Source of the DNA: Mactromeris polynyma
Lineage: Eukaryota > Mollusca > Bivalvia > Venerida > Mactridae
Reading direction: 5' to 3'
Length of the DNA stretch: 64,000 nucleotides
Assembly: GCA_032209605.1 (NCBI GenBank)
Contig: JASFXZ010000013.1
Coordinates: 5,913,401 to 5,977,400 of the forward strand
In this document: piece after piece, positions 25,401-36,754 of the stretch
How the letters are laid out: each line of letters starts with the position of its first letter
Position numbering within the stretch: the stretch's first letter is position 1
Program-made: the position numbers and the translations under genes
Notes under the pieces: generated by a model
Databases searched by the model: none
What the model was told of the DNA's origin: nothing
Seen by the model: only the letters and a program-made list of their open reading frames with translations

Positions 25401-28400
25401 CAATGATATAAAAATATCGCATAACAAGATGAGGATAGCGACAGAGGAGAACTGTTTGAAGTGTATCAAACGATTATCATAACGTAAATCATGTTTATAG
25501 CACGGATTGGAGCATGAAACGTTTGTCCGTTACATATCCCAGAGACACTGAAATGTCAAACTAGTAAGTTATTTTTATACTTGACGGTGTGCATTGATTG
25601 CCCAGTTCGTAGAGAAGTGGGTGTCACCCGGTTCGGTTCCTGGACAAGGAAAATGACAACAGCTATTCATCATCCGTCTCTGATTTATGTAAAGTAGTTG
25701 TCAGATGCTTGCCGAAGTACAATTAGTACTGGTTGATAATTAATTACAGAAAAAATGGTTTGGTCTGCTGACCGACATAGGTAACTGAAAATGACGAACA
25801 AGGCGTCAAATCCAATAATAACAAAGTATCAGTCCTCATTTGCCTAAATCATCCCGTAGTAGGTTAATACACGTTAGTTAATAAATATGTACTAATTGCT
25901 GATAAATAAAACTATACCTATTTGCTTTAAAGCTGAGTACAATGTTTCAATAACAATGTTTATATCTAACTTGACTGGACTCTCTATATATCTACTGAGG
26001 GCGTTTTCAAGTTCTGTCAATCTCTCCTCGTACATTCCATCGGCTAAATATGTGCTAATATTAATCAAAGCCGATATTGTTGAGCATCTGTTGATTGAAA
26101 AATAATCAGGCAATACTTATATGAATATGATAAAATGTAGGGTTCCTCTGAAACGAGATATTTGGACATTATGTATTCATCAGTTTTATATCTCGGGTCA
26201 TGTAGTTAGTATATCTTCCTGAGTATGTTAACGTATGATAACAGTTTCCTTAAAACGCATTCGCAGATGTTTAGGAGATACACACATAATTGAGGAATAA
26301 AATATTTTGCTCCAAGAAGCGACATTAAAAGACAATTGACCGTCATTGTTAGGTCCTGCATAGTGCACGTATCCAGATACGCTAAATACTACCAATATTG
26401 CATTGAACCATTTCCATATAAGAAATCGACAGACTGACAGGCTTCATACAAACTATATAGCTCCATCATTGATGAAAAAATATCACACATATGATAATTG
26501 GTATGTATCTCTGACTTGTGATATAGACTTCAGTCACACATATTTCTCATCCAAGCTATACGAATGTAACAACATATAATTAAAAAAAGGGAATTTGGAA
26601 TAAATTTACCTAAAAGTGACCAAAATTGACCCTTCTTCCACTTTGACAATGTCTACACCCTGATCTCTCATGTCTGAGAAAAGATTATTACTGGCTGCCA
26701 GTACTTCGTCATCGCCAGTTTGATTTTGATATTGTTCATCAGAATGATTTTGTTTACGCGAAACACATCTTTGGGTTGCATTAAGGAGTTCTGCTTGGGC
26801 TGCATCTCTTTTCAGGGGTGTTGATGCATTCGTTGTCATCCTGGCGGTTATCTCTGTCAAAACATAAACATATAGTTGCATCTAATTTTGGGACAGTGGG
26901 ATATATACAATAATCAAACCACGGTCTTCAGCTCAAGAAGTAATCATTTCTTTGCCATCTGCATGGTGTCTAGGCTAGATGCCATGTTGCTGAAATCTTA
27001 CACAGGCTTTGGCAAGGGAATACCAAGGGTTTTACTAATCTGACGACGACCTTGACCCACACTCGTTATTGCCCGCCACATTTCTGTTTCTGAATGAAGT
27101 ATGAATTCACTATTTAAACACTCCATTCATATCAGCAAAATACATCAGAAGTAATGAGTGAAATGATAATTAATTGAAAACATGTATTGGATGTTGTATT
27201 GTATCATACCTTGTGGTCTTTCCCTTGTATCTTTATCTTCCAGATTATCCAAACGTCTGAAGATATCCTTAAATTCTACATGATATAATACTGTTACGAT
27301 TACACAATATAAAGTTATGGAAACTGCGTCCATGAAGCAAACCACAATGAACACAATATTTACAATGCTCCATGTAGAATGTCCATGTACGGGCGCTAAT
27401 CGGGAACTAGAGCAGTACAAAGTACATGTAATACAATACTACATGGTCCACTACAATTATACAACACTACATAATCCACTACAATTATACAACACTACAT
27501 GGTCCACTACAATTATACAACACTACATGGTCCACTGCAATTATACAACACTACATGGTCCACTACAATTATACAACACTACATGGTCCACTACAATTAT
27601 ACAACACTACATGGTCCACTACAATTATACAACACTACATGGTCCACTGCAATTATACAACACTACATGGTCCACTGCAATTATACAACACTACATGGTC
27701 CACTACAATTATACAACACTACATGGTCCACTACAATTATACAACACTACATGGTCCACTACAATTATACAACACTACATGGTCCACTGCAATTATACAA
27801 CACTACATGGTCCACTACAATTATACAACACTACATGGTCCACTACAATTATACAACACTACATGGTCCACTGCAATTATACAACACTACATGGTCCACT
27901 ACAATTATACAACACTGCATGGTCCACTACAATTATACAACACTACATGGTCCACTACAATTATACAACACTACATGGTCCACTGCAATTATACAACACT
28001 ACATGGTCCACTACAATTATACAACACTACATGGTCCACTACACTAAAACAACACTACATGGTCCACTACAATTATACAACACTACATGGTCCACTACAA
28101 TTATACAACACTACATGGTCCACTACAATTATACAACACTACATGGTCCACTACAATTATACAACACTACATGGTCCACTACAATTATACAACACTACAT
28201 GGTCCACTGCAATTATACAACACAAATACAAAATGACATCCTCAATGACATTAGACTAAAATGAAAAATAAATAAATAATAAACTATTTAAGCAAGTTTT
28301 CATCCTTCTGAACATAGAGTACCACTCAATATACTATATCTAATTCTTAAGCTGTGAAATGGAATGTGACGAAATGGTAGAGCACCTTGTGAGAGTTGCG

Positions 28401-29117
28401 GGGTCGAGCCCCACACTTTTGTAATTTAATGTATAAAGCATGTAAACGGACACCCCCAGCACACATCACACTAAGCATCTTTTAAGCTGTTACGCATGCC
28501 ACCTACTTGATTTGACATTAATAACTTTTACTCACTTTGATCAACGGACTTCCACATTTCAGTGATAGTACTATGTACAAACTCATCAGAACCTTCGAAC
28601 GATTTCAGTTCATTTGTTGCAAAATGAAAGTCTTGTATTGTTGAGATTTCGAGAACGATGACATTGATTTCTTTCCGTTCAGCTGATGTCAGTTTTCTAG
28701 CCAGTTGAAGTAGCACTAGAGTAAGGCGCGTCCATTCTCCTGAAAATTGCACTTCTGACAAAATGGAGGAACCAGAATGCGCCAGTTTATTTCTTTTCTC
28801 TCTGAGTTCTGTAATTGCGGTCTTTTCGTCGATGTCTAGCTTATCACCAAATAGATTTAGGAGAATATATGAATATAGAGAAATATCCCAACATTCAAAG
28901 TTTGTCCGTGTTCCTGGGAATAAGATATCTATCTGTTTTTCAGTAATATGTCTTTTTTTCCGTGCACGTTTAAGTTCATCTTCATTGTCTTTCAGAAAAT
29001 CATCGATGTTTTTGTCTAAATTATTCAGAATAATTCTCTTGGCAACAAACTTCCACCTTTCACGAGCAGCAAAATAAGCTTAACATATCTGATATCGTCA
29101 TTCAGAACCGACGCCAT
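16232..29117 (-). CDS. HEPN (DZIP3-like) / TRADD-N-like protein gene, frameshifted
   Basis: Five minus-strand exons: 29117-28536, 27275-27210, 26853-26610, 26087-25918 and 16492-16232. Phases match at all four joins (1, 1, 2, 1). Exon 1 starts ATG (MASVLNDDIRYVKLILLL) and encodes an all-helical HEPN domain like that of DZIP3/hRUL138, with the RNKLAH form of the RNxxxH motif. Exon 2 is a short charged, coiled-coil-like linker. Exons 3 and 4 give VDIVKVEEGSILVTF and an alpha/beta segment (ALINISTYLADG..LENALS) like the TRADD-N-like regions that follow HEPN in large bivalve families. Exon 5 is a similar, diverged segment (LTLECRGSEG..ILSEALS). Such proteins are thought to act in cytoplasmic innate immunity; that is family inference. 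Codon 31 is a premature TGA caused by a one-base frameshift. The last exon ends on an open GTAAGT donor, so the gene continues leftwards, possibly into the HDAC-like exons. Confidence 0.72.
18594..19828 (+). repeat. 1235-bp unit, copy 1
   Basis: Starts aacaagcattattttgtata. It contains a core of about 700 bp without recognised coding function, then two subrepeats. It differs from the later copies at several bases and is the oldest-looking copy. Confidence 0.85.
19829..21063 (+). repeat. 1235-bp unit, copy 2
   Basis: Head-to-tail copy, nearly identical to copies 3 and 4. The 64-codon minus-strand ORF it carries is the same in all copies and looks like chance. Confidence 0.88.
21064..22296 (+). 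repeat. 1233-bp unit, copy 3
   Basis: Head-to-tail copy; length differences from copy 2 lie in T homopolymers. Confidence 0.88.
22297..23530 (+). repeat. 1.23-kb unit, copy 4
   Basis: Last full copy. Instead of a fifth core, the sequence continues into diverged ~165-170-bp subrepeats up to about 24380. Confidence 0.85.
23530..24380 (+). repeat. Diverged ~167-bp subrepeat tail
   Basis: About five subrepeats recognised by the spaced motif ccaaaaatcacattt (some copies altered) and ggtagttttattgca. Divergence is higher than between the 1235-bp units, so this tail predates the amplification. Confidence 0.8.
24380..25590. other. Intron sequence, nothing recognised
   Basis: AT-rich DNA between the array and a SINE. 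Short ORFs on both strands overlap each other and show no family motif. Confidence 0.4.
25591..25750 (+). repeat. tRNA-derived SINE, RUDI-like
   Basis: tRNA-like head with A-box-like gcccagttcgtagag and B box ggttcggttcc, then catccgtctctgatttatgt and gtactggttgataattaa, the conserved body of bivalve RUDI/V-type SINEs. It is intronic, in the opposite orientation to the HEPN gene. Confidence 0.65.
25918..26087 (-). CDS. TRADD-N-like region, exon 4
   Basis: Acceptor TTTTTCAATCAACAG, donor GTATAG, 170 bp, phase 2 to 1. It joins exon 3 to give VTFRCSTISALINISTYLAD, then helices containing LTELENALSRYI and IVIETLYSALKQI. The seamless join supports both sites. Confidence 0.72.
26610..26853 (-). 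CDS. TRADD-N-like region, exon 3
   Basis: Acceptor TTTTGACAG, donor GTAAAT, 244 bp, phase 1 to 2. A polar, low-order stretch rich in Asn and Gln is followed by NNLFSDMRDQGVDIVKVEEG and SILVTF, the beta-strand pair typical of the region after HEPN in bivalve DZIP3-like proteins. Confidence 0.7.
27210..27275 (-). CDS. Linker exon of the HEPN gene
   Basis: A 66-bp exon, acceptor CATGTAG, donor GTATGA, phase 1 to 1. It reads FKDIFRRLDNLEDKDTRERP, charged and probably helical. An open frame continues upstream with strongly hydrophobic residues (VCFMDAVSITLYCVIVTVLY), but no acceptor of matching phase was found for that longer version. Confidence 0.6.
27439..28222 (+). repeat. 28-bp minisatellite, 28 copies
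   Basis: Twenty-eight head-to-tail copies of a 28-bp unit containing actacatggtccact and caattatacaac. Variants are few: cactgcaa versus cactacaa in seven or eight units, one cataatcc, one gcatgg and one acactaaaac. Because 28 is not a multiple of three and the unit lacks stops, long ORFs appear in all plus frames. It lies in intron 1 of the HEPN gene. Confidence 0.95.
28366..28425 (+). repeat. tRNA-like SINE head remnant
   Basis: aaatggtagagcacc (A-box-like) and gcggggtcgagccccac (B-box and T-arm-like) at tRNA spacing. The acceptor stem does not pair, so it is not a functional tRNA. Confidence 0.5.
28536..29117 (-). CDS. HEPN-domain exon with frameshift at codon 30/31
   Basis: ATG at 29117-29115. 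Thirty codons (ending LLPRELF) precede TGA at 29027-29025. From the same point another frame is open for about 165 codons: NNLDKNIDDFLK, KRHITEKQIDILFPG, CWDISLYSYILLNLFG, ELREKRNKLAHSG, EWTRLTLVLLQLARKL. The DZIP3-like HEPN family normally runs through both parts, so one base appears to be missing at about 29027. Donor GTGAGT follows 28536. An upstream exon using another acceptor is possible but less likely, because the first 30 codons themselves resemble the family start. Confidence 0.78.
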
Positions 29118-29119
29118 AT

Positions 29120-32100
29120 TTCAACATATGTTTAATTGAAACATGTTACCTTTGATAGTTTAATATTCCCGTGTGTTCACTTTTTGTACTACATGCACAC
29201 TTCAATAACCATTCTCCACTGAATTAGGACAAGTGACACTCAATTTCCCGGTAGATTAGTGTAGTCTTCATACTGTATTAAACATTCGTTGATAATCGAA
29301 GTATGCACACGTGTTGACTAAATATGGATATTCATTGTCGTCTTATTCAGGGGATATTTCAAACGTACGTATGTTATCATGCTTGTTTATTTATACTTAA
29401 CTATGATCTGGCATAGACGAAAATGATCGCCTCGTCATTGTGGCATCCGCCGGAATTATGTAGATCTGATTACATTCAAAACACAGTACTTCTGCTTACA
29501 CCAAGATATGAATGAGGAAATGAATACTAGCTACTGGTTTCTATCAAGCACGTGATAATTGTAGACATGATAAATAATACAATAACGTTGAGAGGCCCCC
29601 TCCTTAAGTCAATAAATATAACATGACTTCAGCCGAATACGGGAACCAACATTTCTTAAATTCATTCAAGCGACGAAACAGTTTACATAATGTTTCGTAA
29701 ACCCCATTTAAAACAACTGGTATTGTTCAAGAAAAGTGTCCTTGTCGCAGAAAATGTATTTATTTGGCCGAATGCTATACATACGTGTATGATATATGAC
29801 ATTTTAACAATTACAGTACAGTTAGGCTTTATAACCATAATGGAATCGGACGACTCCGTCATATGTTGTTAATGTCCAAATCATTCATGGCAGAGTATTG
29901 TTCTGAAATGAATAAAACCACAAACTTTTGTTTTATTGTCAGGTAAACGTACACAGTTCAATAAAAAAGATAAAAGTACAAATATTTGCCAAGATGAAAA
30001 CCAACAACAGCAGAAACAAGAGATATTTTGGAAAACAGGTCGGCGCAATTTGACGGTAAAGATTTGTTGTGCAAAATAAACAGTTGAGTTGCCTAGATGT
30101 TACGATTGCTGGTCACTCCAGATCCAAAATTCACCAGCAATTAAATTGTATTTCAGATTCTGATCTTAATAACTCGTCCGAGCTCTGATTTGTTATGATA
30201 CAGACTATATCATGGTTCAAATTACCATTGTCTTGGGTATCAGACAGGCATACTAACCTATACAAATGTAAAACAGGTTAATTACTCACTTACTGCTACA
30301 TATTTATGATCAACAAATTGTACAGTGAACAAGTCAGTAAAAAATAAAATATTTCTGTCGAAAAACAAGTGTTTAACGGGCAACAGAGCCATAAGATTAT
30401 TCGTCTCACAAGTTTTAGATATTATTCGAATTTACAAAATGTGATACATTGTACCTCTTTGCAGCCATGATTGACATATCATGTAATTCAGTTCTGATTA
30501 ATTATTATCTACATTATATCGGATACTAAAATCGCACATAATGATTAATCAATTGCTGTTTGACATCGAAATGCTTGATAGAACAACACACATGTTTGCT
30601 GCAAATCAGGAGGGAAATCAGGATAAGTTTAGTTTTTGGACATCAATCATTTAAATTTGTATTGAATAATGCATAATTCAATTTTCATCATGTCAAAAGT
30701 GCTTAGCTTCATAGCCTAGATTTTCCATTTGCAAGTGTGTTAGAAACCGAAACATGTGATCATTGACCATGGTGAATGAAGCACATATTGCATGTACATT
30801 TGTATTTGTGAAAATTACTTTAAACAAGTTCCTTGTATTTAGTGACAATGCTGTAGACAAGTTGATGGACGCTCTGAACTTTACCGTTTGACTGCATACG
30901 ATCTTTGAATAGTGTACTGTCATGAAGACAAGGGCAGTTTTGGCAATATATTTGCAATGAAGTGCAGCAAAACAATCATTCAGTGGCTTATGTAAAAACA
31001 CTGCTACAAAATGTTTTTTCCAATCTGTCAAATGGAGTTTTCAAAACAAAAGTGTGGATACATTGTAACTTAATATTGGTACCTGACTGTTAAACTTGTG
31101 ACATGTGTTGTACATTACATGGTATAAACATGTGGTAGACATCCATAAATATTTCTGTATTATTATTACAGTTGAATCACTATATTAATCAACAAGTTAA
31201 GTCTTCCTCTTACTTAAACGCAATGTTTTTGATAGGAATATATCTTTGCAAATTTTAATTTTCCTGTAGACATGTGATACATCTGAGAGATTATTTCAAA
31301 TGGTATTGATTTGTGTGTTATGAAAATAGTGTACTGATACTACTATGTAGATCTCTGTAAATTATGTTCTGTCTGGTTTCAAATAAATTCGTACCATGAA
31401 TGTAATTATTTATTAAAGATATTGAACTTTTGTAAAGGCCATACTTTTTGTGAAATAAGCATTGTCAAGTAATAGTCTTATTATTACCATAGATAACAAT
31501 ATTATTATATAGCTGTATGCGTCTTTGTACGAATTGACCGAAGTATTTACAAAACATATTTTATTGCAGCATTTTAAAGCAAAAAGCTGTCTAAGATCCT
31601 TCTTGATTAAACATAAAACCAGAATTATTGTTTTAAATAATGTGAATATGTGTCATACTGTTGCTTATAGGTGTTTAATAGTCGCGAGCTGCTGAACACA
31701 TTTCAAAGGATTATCCCTTAATGAATTATTGTGTTAGCTCCTCATTCCCAATAATTAATACTTATTGATGTATGTTATTGAATGATGTAATCAAAATGCA
31801 ATTACAAAAATACGAATATACGTCTTATTTTAGTTTTTGTATTGAGGATGCATCAACAAACTTAATGATAACTATTTTTCTGGATAGATAAATCGCATTA
31901 TAATTGTATTTACAGTAAGTATAGTATATTGAATCAAATGTTTTTTTTCTTTCAGATGAGTCCCCGAGGTCATTGGTTCGATCCTTGGCGGCTAAATCAT
32001 ACCAAATAAATGAAACATGATACTGGTAGGCAGTGCCAATATAAACGGTAGTATCAAGAGACAAACAGGCGTAGGTCAGTGGATATCTTGTTGGCAATTT

Positions 32101-33880
32101 ACAGCTTTGTAGTTCATTTCTAGTTGATCACGTTAACTGAAGCTTCTTTATCTGACATTCAAGACATTTAAACACCAGTTGGGACATATTTGTTGACGCG
32201 AGATACATTTCACTATGGATTATGCTACCATAATTATGATGAACAATATATGTAATTCTTGAAACAATATTTCACAAACAAATAAATATGATCAAGAGTG
32301 TTTTAAAATATATTATTTTGGTCGTCTTATTTAAAATAAATCAAACAAAAATATAAAATATTTTGCAAGAGACCTTTAATTTTATCTGACCAAACAATTA
32401 TTTTATAAATCTTTTCTTTATTTCCTACAACGATTATGTAGTGATACAATACATGTATATTTTAACTTTTATACAAAAAACTAAATTCATATTTATAATT
32501 GCAATTACGCAAAATACATTTGCAAAAATATGACTGGTACATAATTTCAAAATAAAATACTGATCCCCCAAACTATTTGATATTTATTATAGTAATTACA
32601 CAATCTATTTAAAAAATATGACTGATGCATAAATTATTTATAGTATATACAGGGGCGGATACATATAGTCATTTATATACTGGTTTGTGTATTTAGAGAT
32701 GCGAGCGAATTTCGTGCTAAGTGAAATTTAAAAACTAACGATGTAACGAAATGCTAGGATCCTACCTATATAATTTCACGATGAAAAGTACAGCTACGCT
32801 CCAATGTTTGTGCTTTATCTATACTCTACAACACTGCTAATCTTTCAGTCAGTGATATGATCTTGGTTTAAATCACAGGAGATTGTCACGAGTTCTCTCC
32901 CCTTAGATATCATTTTCATCGAATACGTATAATATGATGCAATGAGTACCTGAGCTCTTTCCACTGCTAAAATCACACTTCAAACACCAAGAAATATCTA
33001 TGAAATACACCGAATTCGAAGCATGAATAATCTATATATCCGTAAAGTATCGGCGATGTTATCCTCCGATATACATCAAAATGCACACATGTCAAAAACA
33101 TCGTCGGTATGCGTTAACACCAAGACGGCAAATTTTATGTTTTAGTCCTTTTTTTCGATGGTTTCCCAGACAATCACGGCCACTAACTGTTTTAACTATG
33201 CGTAAAGTGAAACCATATAAGTGCATACAACCAACAGTCAAGTATACAATCTAACTCTACACACACGGACATTATTCACTATTATGTTACTCGTCACTCA
33301 AGTACTTCATGTTATACACACAGTATGAAGTTTGACATCAAGTTGAAATTTATAATATGAAAGCTCTTCACGTTACATCCTGTTTTGTTATGTCTTATAT
33401 CGCCATTAACTTCCTGTTATCTAGTATGGATTGCTTGATACAGTTCAGCATAAGTTATTTGTTTATCTTCGTAAACTTTCCAAATATTGTATCTGAATGT
33501 TAGATGTATATAACAATGATTTTATTACATGCAGTCTATGAGAAAGACCATCGAAAATGAATTAAAAAAGCCATTTATTGACTGAAAGTTTCAGTTTGCC
33601 CTTAGTAAATAACAAGTTTTTTTATATAATCATCTTGTAAATGTATATGCATGGATCAGATTTAAGTAAACTACGGATTCACATGTGTACATAAATATAC
33701 ATGCGCAGGCATATTGAAGAAAAATAATTATAATCATTGTGTTTTACATTGCATTGTATGTACTTCGTAGATTATTGTAAGTGATATTGTACCGAAATAA
33801 ATAGATTAATCTATCTATTCAGGTCTTAAATATGCTCCATGTTAGTACATGTATATATATATTAACAGTTTCGTTTGTCT
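29120..33880. other. Intergenic DNA, no gene recognised
   Basis: Separates the divergently oriented HEPN gene (minus) and the FReD locus (plus), and should contain the HEPN promoter near 29.1-29.4 kb. A 112-codon minus ORF at 30693-31031 has no recognised motif. A possible B-box (ggttcgatcc, 31975-31984) hints at another SINE remnant. Confidence 0.4.
32757..33240 (+). repeat. Duplicated segment, copy 1 (partner at 57.15 kb)
   Basis: Shares aaaagtacagct, gtgagctctttcc-like, gctaaaatcacacttcaaac, tttcgatggtttc and gcgtaaagtgaaacc in order and orientation with 57145-57425. This copy is longer, with extra sequence inside. Confidence 0.7.
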
Positions 33881-33898
33881 TTCATTCATTTGTTTCAG

Positions 33899-34794
33899 TT
33901 TGAATACGATTCAAGAGATGACCTCGAAAGGAAAGTTCAAATTAAGGTTTGACTTATCTAGAGCTGACGGATCTCATACGTGTGAACTGTTCCAAACTTT
34001 GTACTTATCTCCCGGGTCGTCAATATACACTTCATATTGACCTCGGAACGGGAACCGCAGATCTGTACTTTATCACAGTCATCTGAAAAGTTCCATACAT
34101 ACTTGGTGCAAACCGTTAATGTAGCGGTCATTTTATAAGAATTGCATAGTATAATAAGACAGTATATATGTACCAGTGTTAATGCACATTTTGTATTCAA
34201 TATTTAAGAAATAAAAACGCTATCCAAATTTTATCCTTGAATAATATATAGCTAATAGTGTGAATGCGCAACAATGCAATTACATGTGTGCAGCACTAAA
34301 GTAACTTCGTTGGTTTTTATTTTACCATCTGAGGGTGTAGAATGTAGGTCAGGTCTAAAGTATTTGATCGTATATGTTTGTAGTTGGAAAATTGCTGATC
34401 GTGTTATATTTGTTTTTTTGCCATTAATAAAAAAAGTAATTCAAATCGCATTTCTTCATCGCAAATTGAAGCAATAAAATGAATCAAAACAGACAAAAGT
34501 AAATTGTTATTTTATCGTAGTTTAGTACAAAAATATACTATTTACTCTGTTACAGGAAATTCATTGCTATATAACAGTGGATATGACTTCGACACCCTTG
34601 ATAGTGGACGCACATGCATACTAGGAGGTCCAGGTGGTTAGTGGCACGGTCATTGTTGTTCTGCTGACTTAAATGGTTAATATATCACCCCAGGAACTAG
34701 CGGGAACAATAATGGTGTTTATTATAGAACTTTTAACCAGTATTATTCCTTCGAATCAGCGACAATGATGTTCAAACCAAGTGAAATGACATAA
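33899..34794 (+). pseudogene. Fibrinogen-related domain pseudogene (two exons)
   Basis: Exon 33899-34060 is homologous to the 45810-45971 exon of the intact gene (IQEMTSKGKFKLRFDL) but has a one-base insertion near 34015 that leads to TGA, and its donor reads GCAG/AT. Exon 34556-34794 is homologous to the last exon (YITPGTSGNNNGVYYRTF, SATMMFKP) but has in-frame TAG and TAA at the two positions flanking WHGHCCSADLNG. The earlier exons (signal, LU, TSP1, FReD start) are not found upstream. AATAAA lies about 50 bp after the stop. It is a dead paralogue of the 39-48 kb gene. Confidence 0.88.
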
Positions 34795-35199
34795 TGTAAT
34801 ATACAACATAATTGTAACACATGTTGATAATAGATTGTGGCATGCAAATAAACATCTCAACAAAACAAAGTATGCATTTCTATGCAAAGAAATTCTACTA
34901 AATTAGTCACAACCAAATATTTCCTATGAAATTAAGATGAATGATACTTTTAAGAATGCTGTTTTTTTTATTCATCGTCTACAAGAATGTATTGTTTACA
35001 TAAAATGCAATGAAATTTGGTACAACTGTTGAGCATCGGTTATTATGAGATGTTTTACTTGTAATTTTATTTAATGTTTGAGTATTCCAATTTTGGAAAC
35101 CGATAATCGAAGATTATAGTTAAAATCAGGACATTCTTAGATCACACATTGCGTTGTCAAGATTACTATCATAGCACCGCTGAGGTGTAATAACTGAAC

Positions 35200-36060
35200 A
35201 TATGCGACACGAAAGGTCTCATTTAAAATACCCTTACTTTTCAATGAAATAGAACAGACCATTGTAAAAAACCGACCTATCAGTTAAACATAATCTGGCT
35301 TTCATCAACAAGCACTGAGACTCAGCGTTATTATCTTTGAACCTTATACCTATCACCTTATGTATCTGGAAAATTATAGAAATCTTTCCGAAGATATATA
35401 CCTAAGTACTAGTTTTCCAGTTATATATATACACTATATATATCTGCAATATCTATGCGATGAAGATATACAGTTACAACTTTCATATGTGTTGCCGGGA
35501 CACTTTATGCTTTGTACGGTATGCTCAACTAATTGTCAATATGTTACATAAGAAAGATTTGGTTGTTACAGGAAACGCCACATACACAAGACAATGCATC
35601 CCCACACAGGAATCAAGAATCAGGAGTTTTACACACATCTTTTTTAGTTAGATAATTGCTCATATATTCCGAATGTATACACTTTAGAATGGTCAGTGAA
35701 TGAGAACATGCTTATGACAATCTTAAGCAATCGACCTGAAGGGGCAAACAATCACAAACGCTCATGAAAATTCACGGTATTATTCACTTTTAGGGTGCAG
35801 CTTAAATAATTCCGGCATTAAATACTGATGGAATGAGAACTGTGTTGATCACGTGTATGATGTCGTTTAGTACAGCAACATCTGCTTTTTCAACGTTAGC
35901 ATCGTTGATCCTATCAACAAATGAAATATACATGTACAGAAATGAAAGTTTTAGTCACACACCAAACAGCTGGGGACATGTAGTGACTATTCCAGCTATT
36001 AAGGTAGAGGAAGTGTGCATCTCGGTACAAGCACGGACCTTCCGTTAGCCAGACTGATGA
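35200..36060. repeat. Paralogous 3' flank of the FReD unit, copy A
   Basis: Shares atcagttaaacata, catcaacaagc, the reversed 3' end of a dispersed repeat (acgccacatacacaagacaa), tatattccg and a FAS1 remnant, in the same order, with 50230-51150 downstream of the intact gene. This shows duplication of a block larger than the gene. Confidence 0.75.
35818..35915 (-). pseudogene. Fasciclin (FAS1) domain remnant, copy A
   Basis: The minus strand reads NDANVEKADVAVLNDIIHVI then NTVLIPSVF, the end of a FAS1 domain (family pattern NGVIHVIDTVLLP). Upstream homologous sequence (to about 36060) contains a stop in frame. It is a fragment of a cell-adhesion-type gene and not functional. Confidence 0.65.
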
Positions 36061-36754
36061 GTTGTATCTACATATTCTACGATTTACGTCCTTACGAATG
36101 TTTCTCTTTCCAATATTAGAAATGAATCTAATAACAACAGCACAGTCGAGTCTACCATTATTTAGTATTTGCATAATACACCTGATGCACTTGATAAAAA
36201 AGTCGTTAGAGAGTGGAGCACATGATTCCGAAAGTGGACTGCAGTGCTTGGAGATGTTAATACATACTTATTAGAATATATAAGTGCATCGTCTCAATAT
36301 GTACGATTTCCTATGCATCCAATTTCGTTGCATTTAATTCATAGTTATACGTAGAGACCCAACAGTTGTATGATGACTAGAGTTATCGAGGTCCATCTAT
36401 ATCATAAACCAATATTATAAATGTAGGAACGACGCAATGCGTACTTTTGTAATATCACTTTGCTAAATTAGGTGTTGTTGTACGACATCTAACATTCTTA
36501 CGCAGTTAAGCTAGATATGGTGTGTGAAGTCGTATGCCTATATCGAGCTTATCTATCAACTATGTTTATGTCTATGTTTACATCTGCGCTGGCTTGTAAG
36601 TCAATCAGTTCCTTTCGGCGTTTTACCGTCTGTCTTAAATTCACACCGGAACCTAATGATAAGACAAACTAAGTTTGACTGAAGGTTGTATTGCAGGACT
36701 AGATCGGCTTGTGTCTATTATTTTTGCAGACTGGTCGACGCTTTATATATACAC

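Noticed and set aside
27000..27095. Minus-strand stretch AITSVGQGRRQISKTLGIP resembling a transposase helix-turn-helix
   Set aside because: Only about 20 residues match the pattern and no catalytic part is nearby, so it cannot be called.
27317..28264. A 315-residue plus-strand ORF and two overlapping long ORFs
   Set aside because: They are translations of the 28-bp minisatellite, which has no stops in any plus frame; there is no start context or splice support.
30693..31031. 112-residue minus-strand ORF
   Set aside because: Composition and codons look random, there is no recognised motif, and neighbouring DNA shows no gene structure.
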